From: Streptococcus thermophilus
Lineage (GTDB): Bacteria > Bacillota > Bacilli > Lactobacillales > Streptococcaceae
Length of the DNA: 64,000 nucleotides
Assembly: GCF_010120595.1 (NCBI RefSeq)
Contig: NZ_CP038020.1
Location: forward strand, 558,001 to 622,000
Reading direction: 5' to 3'
In this document: positions 23,565 through 34,062 of the stretch, piece by piece
How positions within the stretch are numbered: the first letter of the stretch is position 1
How the letters are laid out: each line of letters starts with the position of its first letter
Translations under genes and position numbers: made by a program
Notes under the pieces: model-generated
The model's database searches: none
What the model saw: the letters and a program-made list of their open reading frames with translations, nothing else
Told to the model about the DNA's origin: nothing

Positions 23565-25784
23565 ATGGCTAAAGATAAAAATGTAACAGGAGAAGAAATT
23601 TTAGACGTTTGCTCGGCCTATATGTCAGCAGATGATTTGAAATTAGTCGAAAAGGCCTGGCATTATGCGACGGATGCTCATAGTGAGCAATTTCGTCAGT
23701 CAGGAGAACCTTATATAATCCACCCTATTCAAGTGGCAGGTATTTTGGCAGATCTCCATCTTGATGCAGTAACAGTGGCCTGTGGTTTCTTGCATGATGT
23801 CGTTGAAGACACGGAAAAGACGCTAGATGATTTAGAAGCGGATTTTGGTACGGATGTACGCAATATTGTAGACGGTGTTACCAAGCTTGGTAAGGTTGAA
23901 TATAAGTCTCACGAGGAGCAGTTGGCTGAAAATCACCGTAAGATGCTTATGGCCATGTCTAAGGATATCCGAGTAATCTTGGTTAAGCTGGCAGACCGTG
24001 TGCACAATATGCGTACTCTCAAGCATCTTCGTAAGGATAAGCAGGAGCGCATTTCTCGTGAAACGATGGAAATTTACGCTCCTTTGGCCCACCGTTTGGG
24101 TATCAGCCGTATCAAATGGGAATTGGAAGACACGGCTTTCCGTTACCTTAACGAGGTAGAATTTTATAAGATTTCCCACATGATGAAGGAAAAACGCCGC
24201 GAGCGTGAGGCACTTGTGGACGAGATTGTCGATAAAATTAAGACCTATACAGCTGAACAAGGGCTTGTCGGTGATGTTTATGGCCGTCCAAAACACATCT
24301 ACTCTATTTTTCGTAAGATGCGTGACAAGAAGAAACGCTTTGATCAGATTTATGATTTGATTGCTATTCGTTGTGTCATGGAGACGCATAGTGACGTTTA
24401 TGCTATGTTGGGATACATCCACGAGCTCTGGCGTCCTATGCCTGGACGTTTCAAAGACTATATTGCCAATCCTAAATCCAATGGTTATCAGTCTATCCAT
24501 ACGACGGTTTATGGTCCTAAAGGGCCTATTGAAATCCAAATCCGTACTAAGGAGATGCACCAAGTTGCCGAATACGGGGTTGCAGCTCACTGGGCTTACA
24601 AGAAAGGTATCAAGGGCAAGGTCGATTCGAAAGAGTCTGCTTTGGGAATGAATTGGATTAAAGATCTTGTGGAACTCCAAGATGCCTCAAACGGGGATGC
24701 TAAGGGATTTGTTGACTCTGTAAAAGAGGATATCTTCTCAGAGCGAATTTATGTCTTTACACCAAAAGGTGATGTTCAGGAATTGCCTAAAGATTCAGGT
24801 CCTATTGACTTTGCCTATGCCATCCATACCCAAGTCGGCGAGAAAGCCACAGGTGCCAAGGTTAATGGTCGTATGGTGCCTCTGACTGCCAAACTCAAGA
24901 CGGGTGATGTGGTTGAGATTATTACCAATGCTAATTCCTTTGGTCCTAGTCGTGACTGGATTAAGATGGTCAAAACGACTAAGGCCAGAAATAAAATTCG
25001 TCAATTCTTTAAGAATCAAGACAAGGAAGCTTCAATCACCAAGGGTCGTGAGCTTTTGATAGCCTATTTCCAAGAGCATGGCTATATTGCCAACAAGTAC
25101 CTAGACAAGAAACATATAGAGGAGATCCTTCCTCGTATGAGTGTGCGTAGTGAGGAAGCTCTCTATGCTGCTGTTGGTTTTGGTGAAATTAGTGCCGCTG
25201 CGGTTTTCAATCGTCTGACAGAAAAAGAACGCCGTGAGGAAGAGCGTGCTAAGGCAAAAGCTGAAGCTGAAGAACTAATGAATGGTGGCGAAGTCAAGAC
25301 TGAGAAGAAAGATGTTCTCAAGGTTAAAAGTGAAAATGGAGTTATCATTCAAGGTGCCTCAGGTCTCCTTATGCGTATCGCTAAGTGTTGTAACCCAGTA
25401 CCTGGAGATGAGATTGAAGGTTATATCACTAAGGGACGTGGAATAGCTATTCATCGCTCAGATTGTAATAATATCAAGAATCAAGAAGGTTATGAGCAAC
25501 GTTTAATTGAAGTTGAGTGGGATGAACGCAATACCAATAAATCTTACTTAGCTGAGATTGATATCTATGGCCTAAATCGTTCGGGTCTTTTGAACGATGT
25601 TCTTCAAATCTTGTCAAATACAACCAAGAGCATTGCTTCGGTTAATGCACAACCAACTAAGGATATGAAGTTTGCCAATATTCACGTTAGCTTTGAAATT
25701 GCTAACCTTATTGAATTGACTGGCCTTGTGGATAAGATTAAAATTATTCCAGATGTTTATAGTGTTAAACGTACTAATGGTTAA
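23565..25784 (+). CDS. rel: Bifunctional (p)ppGpp synthetase/hydrolase (RelA/SpoT homologue)
   Basis: 739 residues; RBS GAAGGAAG. Domains in order: HD hydrolase (about residues 45-200, FLHDVVEDT), synthetase (about 235-350, including RGKPK-type GRPKHIYSIFRKM and YQSIHTTVYGP), TGS (about 390-450, DFAYAIHTQVGEKATGAKVNG), a zinc-finger/helical region (RIAKCCNPVPGDEI) and a C-terminal ACT domain. Length and domains match the long Rel of Gram-positives that runs the stringent response. It is followed 12 bases later by dtd, a conserved arrangement. Intact. Confidence 0.95.
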   Translation: MAKDKNVTGEEILDVCSAYMSADDLKLVEKAWHYATDAHSEQFRQSGEPYIIHPIQVAGILADLHLDAVTVACGFLHDVVEDTEKTLDDLEADFGTDVRNIVDGVTKLGKVEYKSHEEQLAENHRKMLMAMSKDIRVILVKLADRVHNMRTLKHLRKDKQERISRETMEIYAPLAHRLGISRIKWELEDTAFRYLNEVEFYKISHMMKEKRREREALVDEIVDKIKTYTAEQGLVGDVYGRPKHIYSIFRKMRDKKKRFDQIYDLIAIRCVMETHSDVYAMLGYIHELWRPMPGRFKDYIANPKSNGYQSIHTTVYGPKGPIEIQIRTKEMHQVAEYGVAAHWAYKKGIKGKVDSKESALGMNWIKDLVELQDASNGDAKGFVDSVKEDIFSERIYVFTPKGDVQELPKDSGPIDFAYAIHTQVGEKATGAKVNGRMVPLTAKLKTGDVVEIITNANSFGPSRDWIKMVKTTKARNKIRQFFKNQDKEASITKGRELLIAYFQEHGYIANKYLDKKHIEEILPRMSVRSEEALYAAVGFGEISAAAVFNRLTEKERREEERAKAKAEAEELMNGGEVKTEKKDVLKVKSENGVIIQGASGLLMRIAKCCNPVPGDEIEGYITKGRGIAIHRSDCNNIKNQEGYEQRLIEVEWDERNTNKSYLAEIDIYGLNRSGLLNDVLQILSNTTKSIASVNAQPTKDMKFANIHVSFEIANLIELTGLVDKIKIIPDVYSVKRTNG

Positions 25785-25796
25785 GGAGTTTCTGCT

Positions 25797-26240
25797 ATGA
25801 AGATTGTGATTCAGCGCGTGCAAAGTGCTTCTGTAGCTATTGAGGATAGTACGGTCGGTACTATTAAGCAAGGGCTTTTGCTCTTGGTTGGAGTTGGCCC
25901 AGAAGACACTAAAGAGGATCTTGACTATGCGGTTCGTAAGATTATCAATATGCGCATTTTTTCAGATGAAAATGGCAAGATGAATCTCTCTGTTAAGGAT
26001 ATTGGTGGTCAGATTTTATCGATTTCTCAGTTTACGCTTTTTGCAGATACGAAAAAAGGGAATCGACCGGCATTTACGGGAGCTGCAAAGCCTGACATGG
26101 CCAGCCAGTTCTATGACGATTTCAACCAATCCTTGTCAAGTCATGTTCCTGTAGAAAGAGGACGCTTTGGTGCAGATATGCAGGTTAGTCTGGTCAATGA
26201 TGGCCCTGTTACTGTCATCTTGGATACTAAAAATAGATAA
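25797..26240 (+). CDS. dtd: D-aminoacyl-tRNA deacylase
   Basis: 147 residues. DTD signatures are visible: SQFTLFAD (about residues 78-85), NRPAFTGAA in place of the usual NRPSF, and the C-terminal [11 protein letters not shown] containing the Gly-cis-Pro chirality filter. It removes D-amino acids from mischarged tRNA. Probably co-transcribed with rel. Intact. Confidence 0.93.
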   Translation: MKIVIQRVQSASVAIEDSTVGTIKQGLLLLVGVGPEDTKEDLDYAVRKIINMRIFSDENGKMNLSVKDIGGQILSISQFTLFADTKKGNRPAFTGAAKPDMASQFYDDFNQSLSSHVPVERGRFGADMQVSLVNDGPVTVILDTKNR

Positions 26241-26246
26241 ACAAAT

Positions 26247-26278
26247 CATTTCTCACTTTGCATGGGAGATGTTTTTTA
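26247..26278 (+). terminator. Terminator after dtd
   Basis: Imperfect stem CATTTCTC...GGGAGATG followed by TTTTTT. Confidence 0.65.
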
Positions 26279-26538
26279 TCCTCATCAAATTTAGGATTTT
26301 AGGAGCTGAAATGTCATCATTTACTGTTTATTTTTATCATTCTAGATAGAATTAGATAACTGGATATCTAATTTCTGAAAAAAACTGACTATTCAAGATG
26401 AAAAAATTACCGTTTATGAGGATTTCCGGAAATTCCCTTGTTTTACAAAAAATAACTCGAGTTTACAGCATGCAAATACAAATAGTAATAATTTGAAACG
26501 CTGAGGTGATTTAAACTTTTTTAGAGGGATAGGTAGAT

Positions 26539-28407
26539 ATGTTAAAGAAAGTAGCGTCAACTAAATTATTATCAGGCTTGTTTGTAGCCGGTGGTATCCT
26601 AGGGATGATTCAAGCTGCCAAGGCAGGTAACGTGGTCAATTCAGAAGTAATAAAACCAGTTATTAGTTATTCCAGGTCGTATGCAGATTGCCTACGGTGA
26701 TTTGAAAGCACGTATTGATATGGTACGCAACAAAACTGAATCACTTATCGTTGGTGCTTACATGGAGGAATCGGGGATTGACTATACTGTTCTTGCTGGA
26801 AAAGCAACTAACAGTGTTGGTAAAAATGTTTTTGCGAGCAAGCCATTACAAGCCGACGCGGCTTTTCTGGTAGATGCGACAGTAGTTGCAGCTGGTGGTT
26901 ATCACATGTCCATTGCAGCTCTTAACGTCTTTCAAAGTTGCCTATTACCAAACTCCATACCTTAGTGTAGCTAAGTATACTATTCGTAAGCTTTACAACT
27001 ACCAACAGTTTATCACTGCTTATGAAAATCTTCTCCGTAGTGAGGGTGTGACTAACAGCAATCGGTCTGTATCTACTAAGAATGTTACTGGTGAAATCCT
27101 TTCTAAGGATGCTCTAGGTGTGACAGGTGATAAAGTTTGGATATTTGTCAAGTCTGGGAAAGGCTTATCAACAGTTCAAATGATTAACATGATCGGCATC
27201 AATGCGAGCTGCATAATGAAGAGGGGGATGTGGACAATAAAACACCATATGCTCAAGAAAATCTCACAGTTCGTCTTAGCCTATCAGGGAAAGCAGCTCA
27301 AGAGGCTGTTAAAATTGCAGATCAACTCTATGTGACGTCACCAGATGATTGGGCAACTTCGATTATGAGAAAGGCACAAGCAAGGCTTGAAACAGATGAA
27401 AATGATTAACCGGTACTTGTCATTTGAGTTCCTAAACTAACTCTTTGGAACATGCTTTAGTATACAAAGATTCAGAGGCTACAACAGATGTAAAACCATC
27501 TATGGAATCTCCTAAATTAGATGAGACATTTAAAGCATCACCATTAGTTGATGAGCTAGTAAATTCAGTAGCTGCTCCGGTAGGCAATAGCTGTATCAGA
27601 GATCTTGCATGCTAAGAAAGGTGATAACTCAGCGTCTAATACGGATCAAGGTTCAGTAGTATCAGATTCAATCAATATTTTAATTTCGGAGGCCGCAAGT
27701 ATATCTGTTTCAGTCTCCTTGTCAGAAGTGTCAGAAAGTACAACAGCATCATTAGAAACGTCAACTTCAGAATCAGAAGTAGTTGAAGAACCAGCAGTTT
27801 ATTTGACAGAATCAGAGAGCTAGGCAAGCACTTCAAATGAAATGATCTTTGAAGGAGTACCAGAAAACATCAATAGTTGGAATCGTCTTTCTGAAACTCC
27901 ACGGGTCTCAGAATTTTTACCAAGTACTTTTAAAACAGTCACAGAAGTAGCATCACTCTTTAGTAATTATGAAAGATATTCAGAAACAGCTAGCTCGGAA
28001 TCTCACTCTATGGTAGTAGCTACTTCGGAGGTTTCTATCGAAAAATTAGCAGTACCTATCTTGAAGGATACGGAGGGTGGCTTGTATGATGCAACAACAA
28101 TCAGAAATATTGTTGAGATGATTGACAGCATCACAATGGATGTCAGTTATATGTGTAGCAGTCGTCAAGACCTTGTCAATACACCTTCGTCAGAGAACAC
28201 CTACAATGGTAGTTAAGATCTTAACCTTGCCAGTAAGATAAAGATGCAAGCAGATGATAAAAGATCAACTAAAAATCTTAAGGCTACATTGATAAAACAG
28301 CAAAATCTCATAAGTGGGGAGAACGTGTTGTTGCTATACTTAAAGCTATAGTCCTAGCAGAGGTGACAGTTCTTCGTAATTTCTTGATGTCAAAAAAGAA
28401 TAAATAA
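26539..28407 (+). pseudogene. Large secreted, Ser-rich surface protein, heavily decayed
   Basis: The start encodes a signal peptide (MLKKVASTKLLSGLFVAGGILGMIQAAKA). The frame shifts near 26680 and again near 26940 and 27200, with stops at about 27408 and 27823. Readable blocks include QIAYGDLKARIDMVRNKTES, YLSVAKYTIRKLYNYQQF, a Ser/Val/Glu-rich stalk (SISVSVSLSEVSESTTASLE) and a C-terminal remnant ending VTVLRNFLMSKKNK. The layout (signal peptide, globular part, Ser-rich stalk) is that of a streptococcal cell-surface protein; the family was not recognised. At least five disruptions make it clearly dead. Confidence 0.75.
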
Positions 28408-28412
28408 TAGGT

Positions 28413-28445
28413 AAAACTCTTTGTATGAACAAGGAGTTTTCTTTT
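28413..28445 (+). terminator. Terminator after the surface-protein pseudogene
   Basis: AAAACTC-TTTGT ... ACAAG-GAGTTTT stem followed by CTTTT. Confidence 0.7.
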
Positions 28446-28516
28446 GATAGATTGCTATTTTTCTGAAAATTGTGATACAATAGAAATAGTTTGAATTTTG
28501 TGTCAAAGGAGAGCCA

Positions 28517-29767
28517 ATGATTACTGCAAATGATATCGTAAAGGCTAACGAAGTCTTAAAAAACGTGGTGGAGCGTACCCCACTAGATTTTGATCGCTAC
28601 TTATCTGAAAAATATGGAGCGACTATTAATATTAAAAAAGAAAATATGCAAAAGGTACGTTCCTTTAAATTACGTGGTGCCTACTATGCGATCCATCAGT
28701 TAAGTGATGAAGACAAGGAACATGGTGTGGTCTGTGCATCAGCCGGAAACCATGCCCAAGGTGTTGCTTATACTTGTAATGAAATGAAGATTCCTGCAAC
28801 TATCTTTATGCCAGTAACAACTCCTCTCCAAAAAATTGGTCAAGTACGTTTCTTTGGTGGCAAGTTTGTAACAATTAAATTGGTTGGAGATACCTTTGAT
28901 GAATCTGCTAAAGCGGCACAAGAGTATAAGAAGTCGGAAGGGATGACTTTCATTGATCCATTCGATGATTATAATGTCCAAGCGGGTCAAGGAACTGTTG
29001 CTTATGAAATTTATGAGCAAGCTCAAGAGGAAGGTGTTTCCTTTGATAGTATCTTAGTGCCGGTAGGTGGGGGTGGACTCATCTCTGGTGTGGCTACCTA
29101 TATCAAGGATGTGGCACCCTCTATAGAGGTTGTAGGTGTTGAGGCTAGTGGTGCTCGTAGTATGCGTGCAGCCTTTGACCATGGTTATCCTGTAAAACTT
29201 GAAAAGATTGATAAGTTTGCAGATGGGATTGCTGTCCAAAAGGTAGGTGCAAAAACTTACGAAGTTGCTCGTAAATATGTAGATCGTCTCTTGGGAGTTG
29301 ATGAAGGATTAATCTCAGAAACCTTAATTGATATGTACTCGAAGGTTGGTACTATCGCAGAACCTGCAGGGGCAGCATCAGTTGCGGCACTTGAAGTGAT
29401 TAAAGATGAAATTAAAGGAAAAACTATCGTTTGCATCATTTCAGGCGGTAATAATGATATTAACCGTATGCCAGAGATGGAAGAACGTGCCCTTATCTAT
29501 GATGGAATCAAGCACTATTTTGTGGTTAATTTCCCACAACGTCCAGGAGCCCTTCGTGAGTTTGTAAATGATATCTTAGGGCCAAATGATGACATTACTC
29601 GTTTTGAGTACATCAAACGTGCCAATAAAGGGAAAGGTCCAGTTCTCATTGGTATAGCTCTTAGTGATAAGAATGATTATGATGGCCTTCTTGAGCGTCT
29701 TTCTGAATTTGATCCAAGTTACATTAATCTTAACGGAAATGAAACACTTTACAATATGCTTGTCTGA
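28517..29767 (+). CDS. ilvA: Threonine ammonia-lyase
   Basis: 416 residues; RBS AAAGGAGAG. The PLP-binding lysine is Lys51 in RSFKLRGAYYA, the phosphate loop is VGGGGLISG, and SAGNHAQGVAYTC is the substrate loop. A single C-terminal ACT-like regulatory region (about residues 330-410, VVNFPQRPGALREFVNDILGP) fits the shorter Gram-positive IlvA. It converts threonine to 2-oxobutanoate for isoleucine synthesis. Monocistronic, with its own terminator. Intact. Confidence 0.95.
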   Translation: MITANDIVKANEVLKNVVERTPLDFDRYLSEKYGATINIKKENMQKVRSFKLRGAYYAIHQLSDEDKEHGVVCASAGNHAQGVAYTCNEMKIPATIFMPVTTPLQKIGQVRFFGGKFVTIKLVGDTFDESAKAAQEYKKSEGMTFIDPFDDYNVQAGQGTVAYEIYEQAQEEGVSFDSILVPVGGGGLISGVATYIKDVAPSIEVVGVEASGARSMRAAFDHGYPVKLEKIDKFADGIAVQKVGAKTYEVARKYVDRLLGVDEGLISETLIDMYSKVGTIAEPAGAASVAALEVIKDEIKGKTIVCIISGGNNDINRMPEMEERALIYDGIKHYFVVNFPQRPGALREFVNDILGPNDDITRFEYIKRANKGKGPVLIGIALSDKNDYDGLLERLSEFDPSYINLNGNETLYNMLV

Positions 29768-29788
29768 GGACGGGTTAATATAATGAAA

Positions 29789-29815
29789 AAAGAACTGATA
29801 TTAGTCAGTTCTTTT
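29789..29815 (+). terminator. Terminator after ilvA
   Basis: AAGAACTGA / TCAGTTCTT stem and TTTCT tail. Confidence 0.8.
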
Positions 29816-29896
29816 CTATGTGTAAACTAACGATGAAATACTTTGAAGAATCCATCATAATCTAGAAAGACTTAAGGAGGATCATTTCTTCAATCT

Positions 29897-29926
29897 AAAT
29901 CCCCAGTATCTCTACTGAGGATTTTC
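29897..29926 (-). terminator. Terminator after def
   Basis: Stem AAATCC(C)CAGTA / TACTG-GGATTT placed right at the def stop; it may act on both strands. Confidence 0.55.
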
Positions 29927-29927
29927 A

Positions 29928-30542
29928 TTATTCGATAATCAAGAGTCCATCCTTGATAGTAAATGGATTGTCTTTATTGATACGGTCGTAGAACATGATA
30001 CCGTTAGTATGGTCGATTTCATGTTGAACAACGATCGAGTCGTAACCACGGAGTTTAATACGTTTCTTTTCACCCTCTTTGTTGAAGTATTCAATAGTAA
30101 CACGAGCATGGCGAACGACATATCCAGGAACGTCGCGATCGACTGAAAGGCATCCTTCACCGTCACCTAGAGCAGCCTCCTGAACAGAATGGGCAACTAC
30201 TTTAGGATTATACATGATTTCTTGAAGGCTATAAGCTTCTTTAGGTGGATTCCCCTTAGCGTCTTCAGGATTTGGAACGAGAACAGCAATAATGCGTTTT
30301 GAAATATCTAATTGTGGTGCTGCAAGACCAACACCTCCTCGAAGTCCCATTTTTTCAGCGATAACAGGATCCTGTGAATTACGAAGAAACTGCATCATTT
30401 TTTCACCAAGGATAATATCTTCATCTGAAAGTGGTAGGGTTACGTCTTCAGCGACAGCACGCAAGGTTGGGTTGCCTTCGCGTATGATATCGTTCATATC
30501 AATCATGTGGCTGGCGCGGATAATTTTGGTTTGAGCATCCAT
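29928..30542 (-). CDS. def: Peptide deformylase
   Basis: 204 residues, the length of Gram-positive type II deformylases. Motif 1 is [10 protein letters not shown] (about residues 70-79), motif 2 EGCLSVDR with the metal-ligand Cys, and motif 3 QHEIDHTNG with both His ligands and the catalytic Glu. It removes the formyl group from new proteins. An alternative internal start at MIDMNDII is possible, but the upstream ATG keeps typical length. Stands alone. Intact. Confidence 0.95.
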   Translation of the reverse strand: MDAQTKIIRASHMIDMNDIIREGNPTLRAVAEDVTLPLSDEDIILGEKMMQFLRNSQDPVIAEKMGLRGGVGLAAPQLDISKRIIAVLVPNPEDAKGNPPKEAYSLQEIMYNPKVVAHSVQEAALGDGEGCLSVDRDVPGYVVRHARVTIEYFNKEGEKKRIKLRGYDSIVVQHEIDHTNGIMFYDRINKDNPFTIKDGLLIIE

Positions 30543-30635
30543 TTGTATACCTCTATTTTATTTGATTTACTTGTTTATAACTATAGCACAAAAGGGTTGA
30601 AAGTTAAACCATCAAGGGCTAAAATAGCGTTTTTT

Positions 30636-31274
30636 TTAATCGATGAAAGCCAAGGTTTCCAAGCTATCTCTCTGTAAAATGCGATAGGTTTTAAAAGCTT
30701 TCTTCTCAATGATTCCTTGGTCGATAAATTGTTTGATGACTCGCTGTACATGTCGATAGCTAGTCCCAAAACTAGAAGATAAAATGGATGGTGATAACTG
30801 AAAGATATCTTGTTCCTCAATATTCAAAATATGAGTAGCTAGACGCTCTTTGACAAAGTAGCTGGCATTCGTTGAGGCAGTAATGCCCTGTCTATGCAGA
30901 GCCATTGCTAGGTTACGCCCAATATGATAGAGAAAAATAGGGTCTTTGAGGAGTGCTTCTTTATTATTTAATGGGAGCTGGGCTGCTTGAACTTCTTCTA
31001 AAGCAATGACTGAAGAACCCGCTAATTGATTGGTCATGAGTTCAACGTCTCCCAGTAGCTGTGGTTGTTGAGGCATTTCTAGGATGTGTTCTTTACCATT
31101 GGATAGGGAGCGAACAATTTTTACTCTACCTGATAAAATGTAGGTTAACTCAGTGATATCTTGTCCCTGAGTGCAAATGTAATTGCCTTTTTGAAAAGTG
31201 ACTTTCTGTAATTGGCTGAGATAGGGGGCTGAGAAGACTTGTTCAAGTTGAGGGTGAATAGTGTGGTTACGCAT
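30636..31274 (-). CDS. Crp/Fnr-family transcriptional regulator
   Basis: 212 residues. The N-terminal cyclic-nucleotide-binding-like jelly roll (about 20-125; LTYILSGRVKIVRSLSNGKEHILEM) is followed by a Crp-type winged helix (about 145-205; LSPSILSSSFGTSYRHVQRVIKQF). A single Cys (YICTQG) is present, so an iron-sulfur Fnr is unlikely. It is divergent from the MFS gene at 31381 with 106 bases between them, a usual regulator-target layout. The signal is unknown. Confidence 0.85.
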   Translation of the reverse strand: MRNHTIHPQLEQVFSAPYLSQLQKVTFQKGNYICTQGQDITELTYILSGRVKIVRSLSNGKEHILEMPQQPQLLGDVELMTNQLAGSSVIALEEVQAAQLPLNNKEALLKDPIFLYHIGRNLAMALHRQGITASTNASYFVKERLATHILNIEEQDIFQLSPSILSSSFGTSYRHVQRVIKQFIDQGIIEKKAFKTYRILQRDSLETLAFID

Positions 31275-31380
31275 ACATCTCCTTTTTAGGACTTAGGTCC
31301 TATTTTTTTAGCTCTTCTTAGATTATAATGAAAAAATAACTATCAGACAAGTAAAGAAAGGATGCTCTTATCCCTATATT

Positions 31381-32544
31381 ATGATTATGACAAAGATTTT
31401 AGAAAAAATGAGCCTACTCGGGCTATCTTTGCTTTTGATTTCAGCCTTCTCCATTTCAACCGCTCTACCACCTATGTTGGACTACTATAGTCCAACATAT
31501 AATGCTTCTCAAGTCGAGCTTTTGGTGTCTGTCCCTTCTTTTTCCGTAGTGGCTATGCTCTTACTTAATCCTTTTGTTGACAAATGGTTAAATGACAGGC
31601 AATTGATTATGACAGGTTTAATTTTACTAAGTAGTGCTGGAATTTTTCCTTTCTTTGTACAATGGTATCCACTTGTTTTACTGTCTCGTCTTGTTTTTGG
31701 AATGGGTATCGGTTTCATCAATGCCAAGGCTATTTCTATCATTAGTCAGCGTTACCAGGGCAAAGAGAGGATTCAGATGCTTGGAATTAGAGGTTCCGTG
31801 GAATTGATTGGTGGGGCATCATGTTCCCTTTTGGTTGGACAATTACTGAAAATTCATTGGACACTTGCTTTTCTTATCTACGGTTTTGGTTTTATCATCC
31901 TAGCAATGTACCTTCTCTTTGTACCACCGATGGAGCAGATAGAGAAGAAAGAGATACAAAAAAGTAAACAAGGTTTGAATAAAAAAGATTTTGCTATGAT
32001 TTTAGGCATGGCCCTCTTGTCAGGTTTTGTGATTTGCATTAATTCATCGATTAGTTTGCGCGTGCCTCTTTTTCAAGTTGATGGTAAGACCATTGTAGGT
32101 GGGGAATCAGCTCTGGTACTTAGTTTGGAACAGGGAATTGGGATTGCAGCTGGACTTAGCTTTGCTTCATTGCTAGCTCACATTAAGAACCGTCTCTTGC
32201 CGATGGCCCTGCTTTGCCTATCTATCTGTCTATTTGGAATAGCTCTGGCTAACAACTTGCTGACATTGATTTTGTTTTCTGTTGGTGTTGGTTTCTTTTA
32301 CAGTATTATTTTGACCTTTATCTTTCATCGTCTTTCTGAATGTATTGCTAGAAATTTGCTGAATAAGGCGACGGCTTATGTTCTCTTAGGATGCAACCTA
32401 GGCTCAGCCGTATCCCCTTATGTTTTGAAATTGCTGGCACTGGTCTCTTCAAGTTTTAGTTGGATTTTCTTAGCTTATGCTATAGTTAGTTTTCTACTTT
32501 TCTTAGGCTTCCTTCTGAATTCAAGAATGGTCAAAAAAGCCTAA
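31381..32544 (+). CDS. MFS transporter (multidrug or solute efflux type)
   Basis: 387 residues with about 12 hydrophobic helices and the motif-A-like loop NPFVDKWLNDRQLIMTG (about residues 62-78). GFGIG-type helix motifs (RLVFGMGIGFINAKA) are seen. A basic cytoplasmic loop (EQIEKKEIQKSKQGLNKK) separates the halves. The divergent Crp/Fnr regulator probably controls it. The start may be ATG 31387 (MTKILEKM); no strong RBS decides. Substrate not inferable. Confidence 0.85.
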   Translation: MIMTKILEKMSLLGLSLLLISAFSISTALPPMLDYYSPTYNASQVELLVSVPSFSVVAMLLLNPFVDKWLNDRQLIMTGLILLSSAGIFPFFVQWYPLVLLSRLVFGMGIGFINAKAISIISQRYQGKERIQMLGIRGSVELIGGASCSLLVGQLLKIHWTLAFLIYGFGFIILAMYLLFVPPMEQIEKKEIQKSKQGLNKKDFAMILGMALLSGFVICINSSISLRVPLFQVDGKTIVGGESALVLSLEQGIGIAAGLSFASLLAHIKNRLLPMALLCLSICLFGIALANNLLTLILFSVGVGFFYSIILTFIFHRLSECIARNLLNKATAYVLLGCNLGSAVSPYVLKLLALVSSSFSWIFLAYAIVSFLLFLGFLLNSRMVKKA

Positions 32545-32609
32545 GTTAGAAAGTCTCAAACAGTGAATTTGACGATTGACAAAGATTAGTAGATAAGCTA
32601 GAATAGAGA

Positions 32610-32692
32610 GGTCGTAAAGACAAACCAACTTTTTCTTGGTTTTAGGAGAGCCAATCCTAAGACTCGGATGGAGCAAAAAAAGGAGAAAAAAC
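32610..32692 (+). promoter_or_regulatory. rpsO leader with two hairpins
   Basis: AAACCAA-ctttttc-TTGGTTTT overlaps into TTAGGA-gagcca-ATCCTAA just before the RBS AAGGAG. S15 commonly represses its own translation through a leader structure; this leader could serve that purpose. Confidence 0.4.
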
Positions 32693-32962
32693 ATGGCAAT
32701 CTCAAAAGAGAAAAAAAATGAAATCATTGCACAATACGCACGTCACGAAGGTGACACTGGTTCAGTAGAGGTTCAAGTTGCTGTCCTTACTTGGGAAATC
32801 AACCACCTTAACGACCATATCAAACAACACAAAAAAGACCACGCTACTTACCGTGGTTTGATGAAAAAAATCGGTCACCGTCGTAACTTGTTGGCATACC
32901 TTCGCCGCAAAGACGTTAACCGTTACCGTGAGTTGATCAGCTCACTTGGACTTCGTCGTTAA
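32693..32962 (+). CDS. rpsO: 30S ribosomal protein S15
   Basis: 89 residues from ATG 32693 with RBS AAAGGAG. S15 hallmarks are visible: [25 protein letters not shown], the HKKD segment, and [27 protein letters not shown] at the C-terminus. It binds the central domain of 16S rRNA early in 30S assembly. A longer upstream in-frame extension is not supported by an RBS. Intact. Confidence 0.97.
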   Translation: MAISKEKKNEIIAQYARHEGDTGSVEVQVAVLTWEINHLNDHIKQHKKDHATYRGLMKKIGHRRNLLAYLRRKDVNRYRELISSLGLRR

Positions 32963-33025
32963 TTCAAGATAGCTTTGTATCTTGAATGAACGAAATTGAA
33001 ACTGCTCCATGATGGAGCAGTTTTT
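32963..33025 (+). terminator. Tandem hairpins after rpsO
   Basis: TTCAAGAT...ATCTTGAA (32963-32986) directly after the stop, then AACTGCTCC-atgat-GGAGCAGTT with a T-run (32999-33025). The second is the terminator; the first may protect the message end. Confidence 0.8.
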
Positions 33026-33163
33026 ATTTTTGATTAGGATTTTAGCACGAGTTCAAAACAGCTAGCTGGATTCAGAAAGCTATTATTTTGTCTTTTATTC
33101 CGAACCTATAAGACGTCCTCGTTTAATTTTTTTGTATTCATCTAAAAAAGTGCCCTAACGAAA

Positions 33164-33190
33164 CCTCCAGATTTAAGTTCTGGAGGCTTT
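33164..33190. terminator. Terminator beside the vanZ-like gene
   Basis: CCTCCAGA / TCTGGAGG stem with a short T-run on the plus side. Confidence 0.5.
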
Positions 33191-33191
33191 T

Positions 33192-33773
33192 CTATGTTAA
33201 AATTTTTTTGATTAATGTTTGAAACTGAGGGAGTTGATGAATTGCAGTCCCGACAAGGAGACCTAACATATTTAAGACGATATCTCCTAAATCAAATATT
33301 CCAAGATGTCCAAAGTATTGGATGGATTCGACGGAGAAAAGGGCGATGAGACAGAGTAGGAGATTACTCATTCGGGAAGAAAAGAGGAGTCCTAGGGGGA
33401 TGAACATTAATAGGTTCATGATGGGAACAAAGTGGCTGCCCCAGTGTAGTTCCTGAGCGAAGGAAAGAGGATTAAGGGATATCCCTTGGATGCCGATGTT
33501 TTTCAAGAAAAGTAGGTAAAAGAGAGAAAGAAAGTAAATGAAGTAAAGTAGGAGAAGTGTTTGTTTTTTTATTTTCCTAGTGAGAAGGAGTTTCAAAAAA
33601 GCGTAGACGAAGTACCCTAATAAAATAATAATGACTAGGTTTAGGAAAACTTGGAAGTAGGGACCGTAATGGGCGATATAATGAACATATTGTTCCAGAT
33701 GTCCTCTGTAAAACCAGTAAGACAAGCCAAGTGAGATGATTCTTAGTAGGATGTTACTCAATACTTTTTCCAC
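33192..33773 (-). CDS. VanZ-family membrane protein
   Basis: 193 residues with about five hydrophobic helices. The VanZ-like core is NIGIQGISLNPLSFAQELHWGSHFVPIMNLLMFIPLGLLFSS followed by ALFSVESIQYFGHLGIFDLGDIVLNMLGLLVG. VanZ-type proteins are membrane proteins of unclear role, linked in some cases to glycopeptide resistance. Stands alone. The stretch 33774-34062 upstream shows no gene. Confidence 0.8.
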   Translation of the reverse strand: MEKVLSNILLRIISLGLSYWFYRGHLEQYVHYIAHYGPYFQVFLNLVIIILLGYFVYAFLKLLLTRKIKKQTLLLLYFIYFLSLFYLLFLKNIGIQGISLNPLSFAQELHWGSHFVPIMNLLMFIPLGLLFSSRMSNLLLCLIALFSVESIQYFGHLGIFDLGDIVLNMLGLLVGTAIHQLPQFQTLIKKILT

Positions 33774-34062
33774 TTTTCCCTTCCTTTTGCATATGATGAG
33801 TACACATTATATCAAAAAAATGTTTAAAGAAAGTTAAGAAACTGTAACGAAGATTTTATAGAATAGGTGGGTAGGGCAAAATCAAAGGCTAAAAAGGGAC
33901 TTTGAAACAGCAATTCTACTTTTGACTAACAATTTTTGTAAGCAGGCTATGAAACCTTATAAAATAATTAAATTTTAAAAATTAGAAGATAATATCCTGC
34001 CTTAATACTGTTAAAATATTATTGTATAGTAGTGATTTTTAATAAAAAAAGTAGTTCGTCTT

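Noticed and set aside
23832..24680. Long 282-codon frame antisense to rel
   Set aside because: It lies fully inside the conserved rel gene, with no RBS or domain resemblance.
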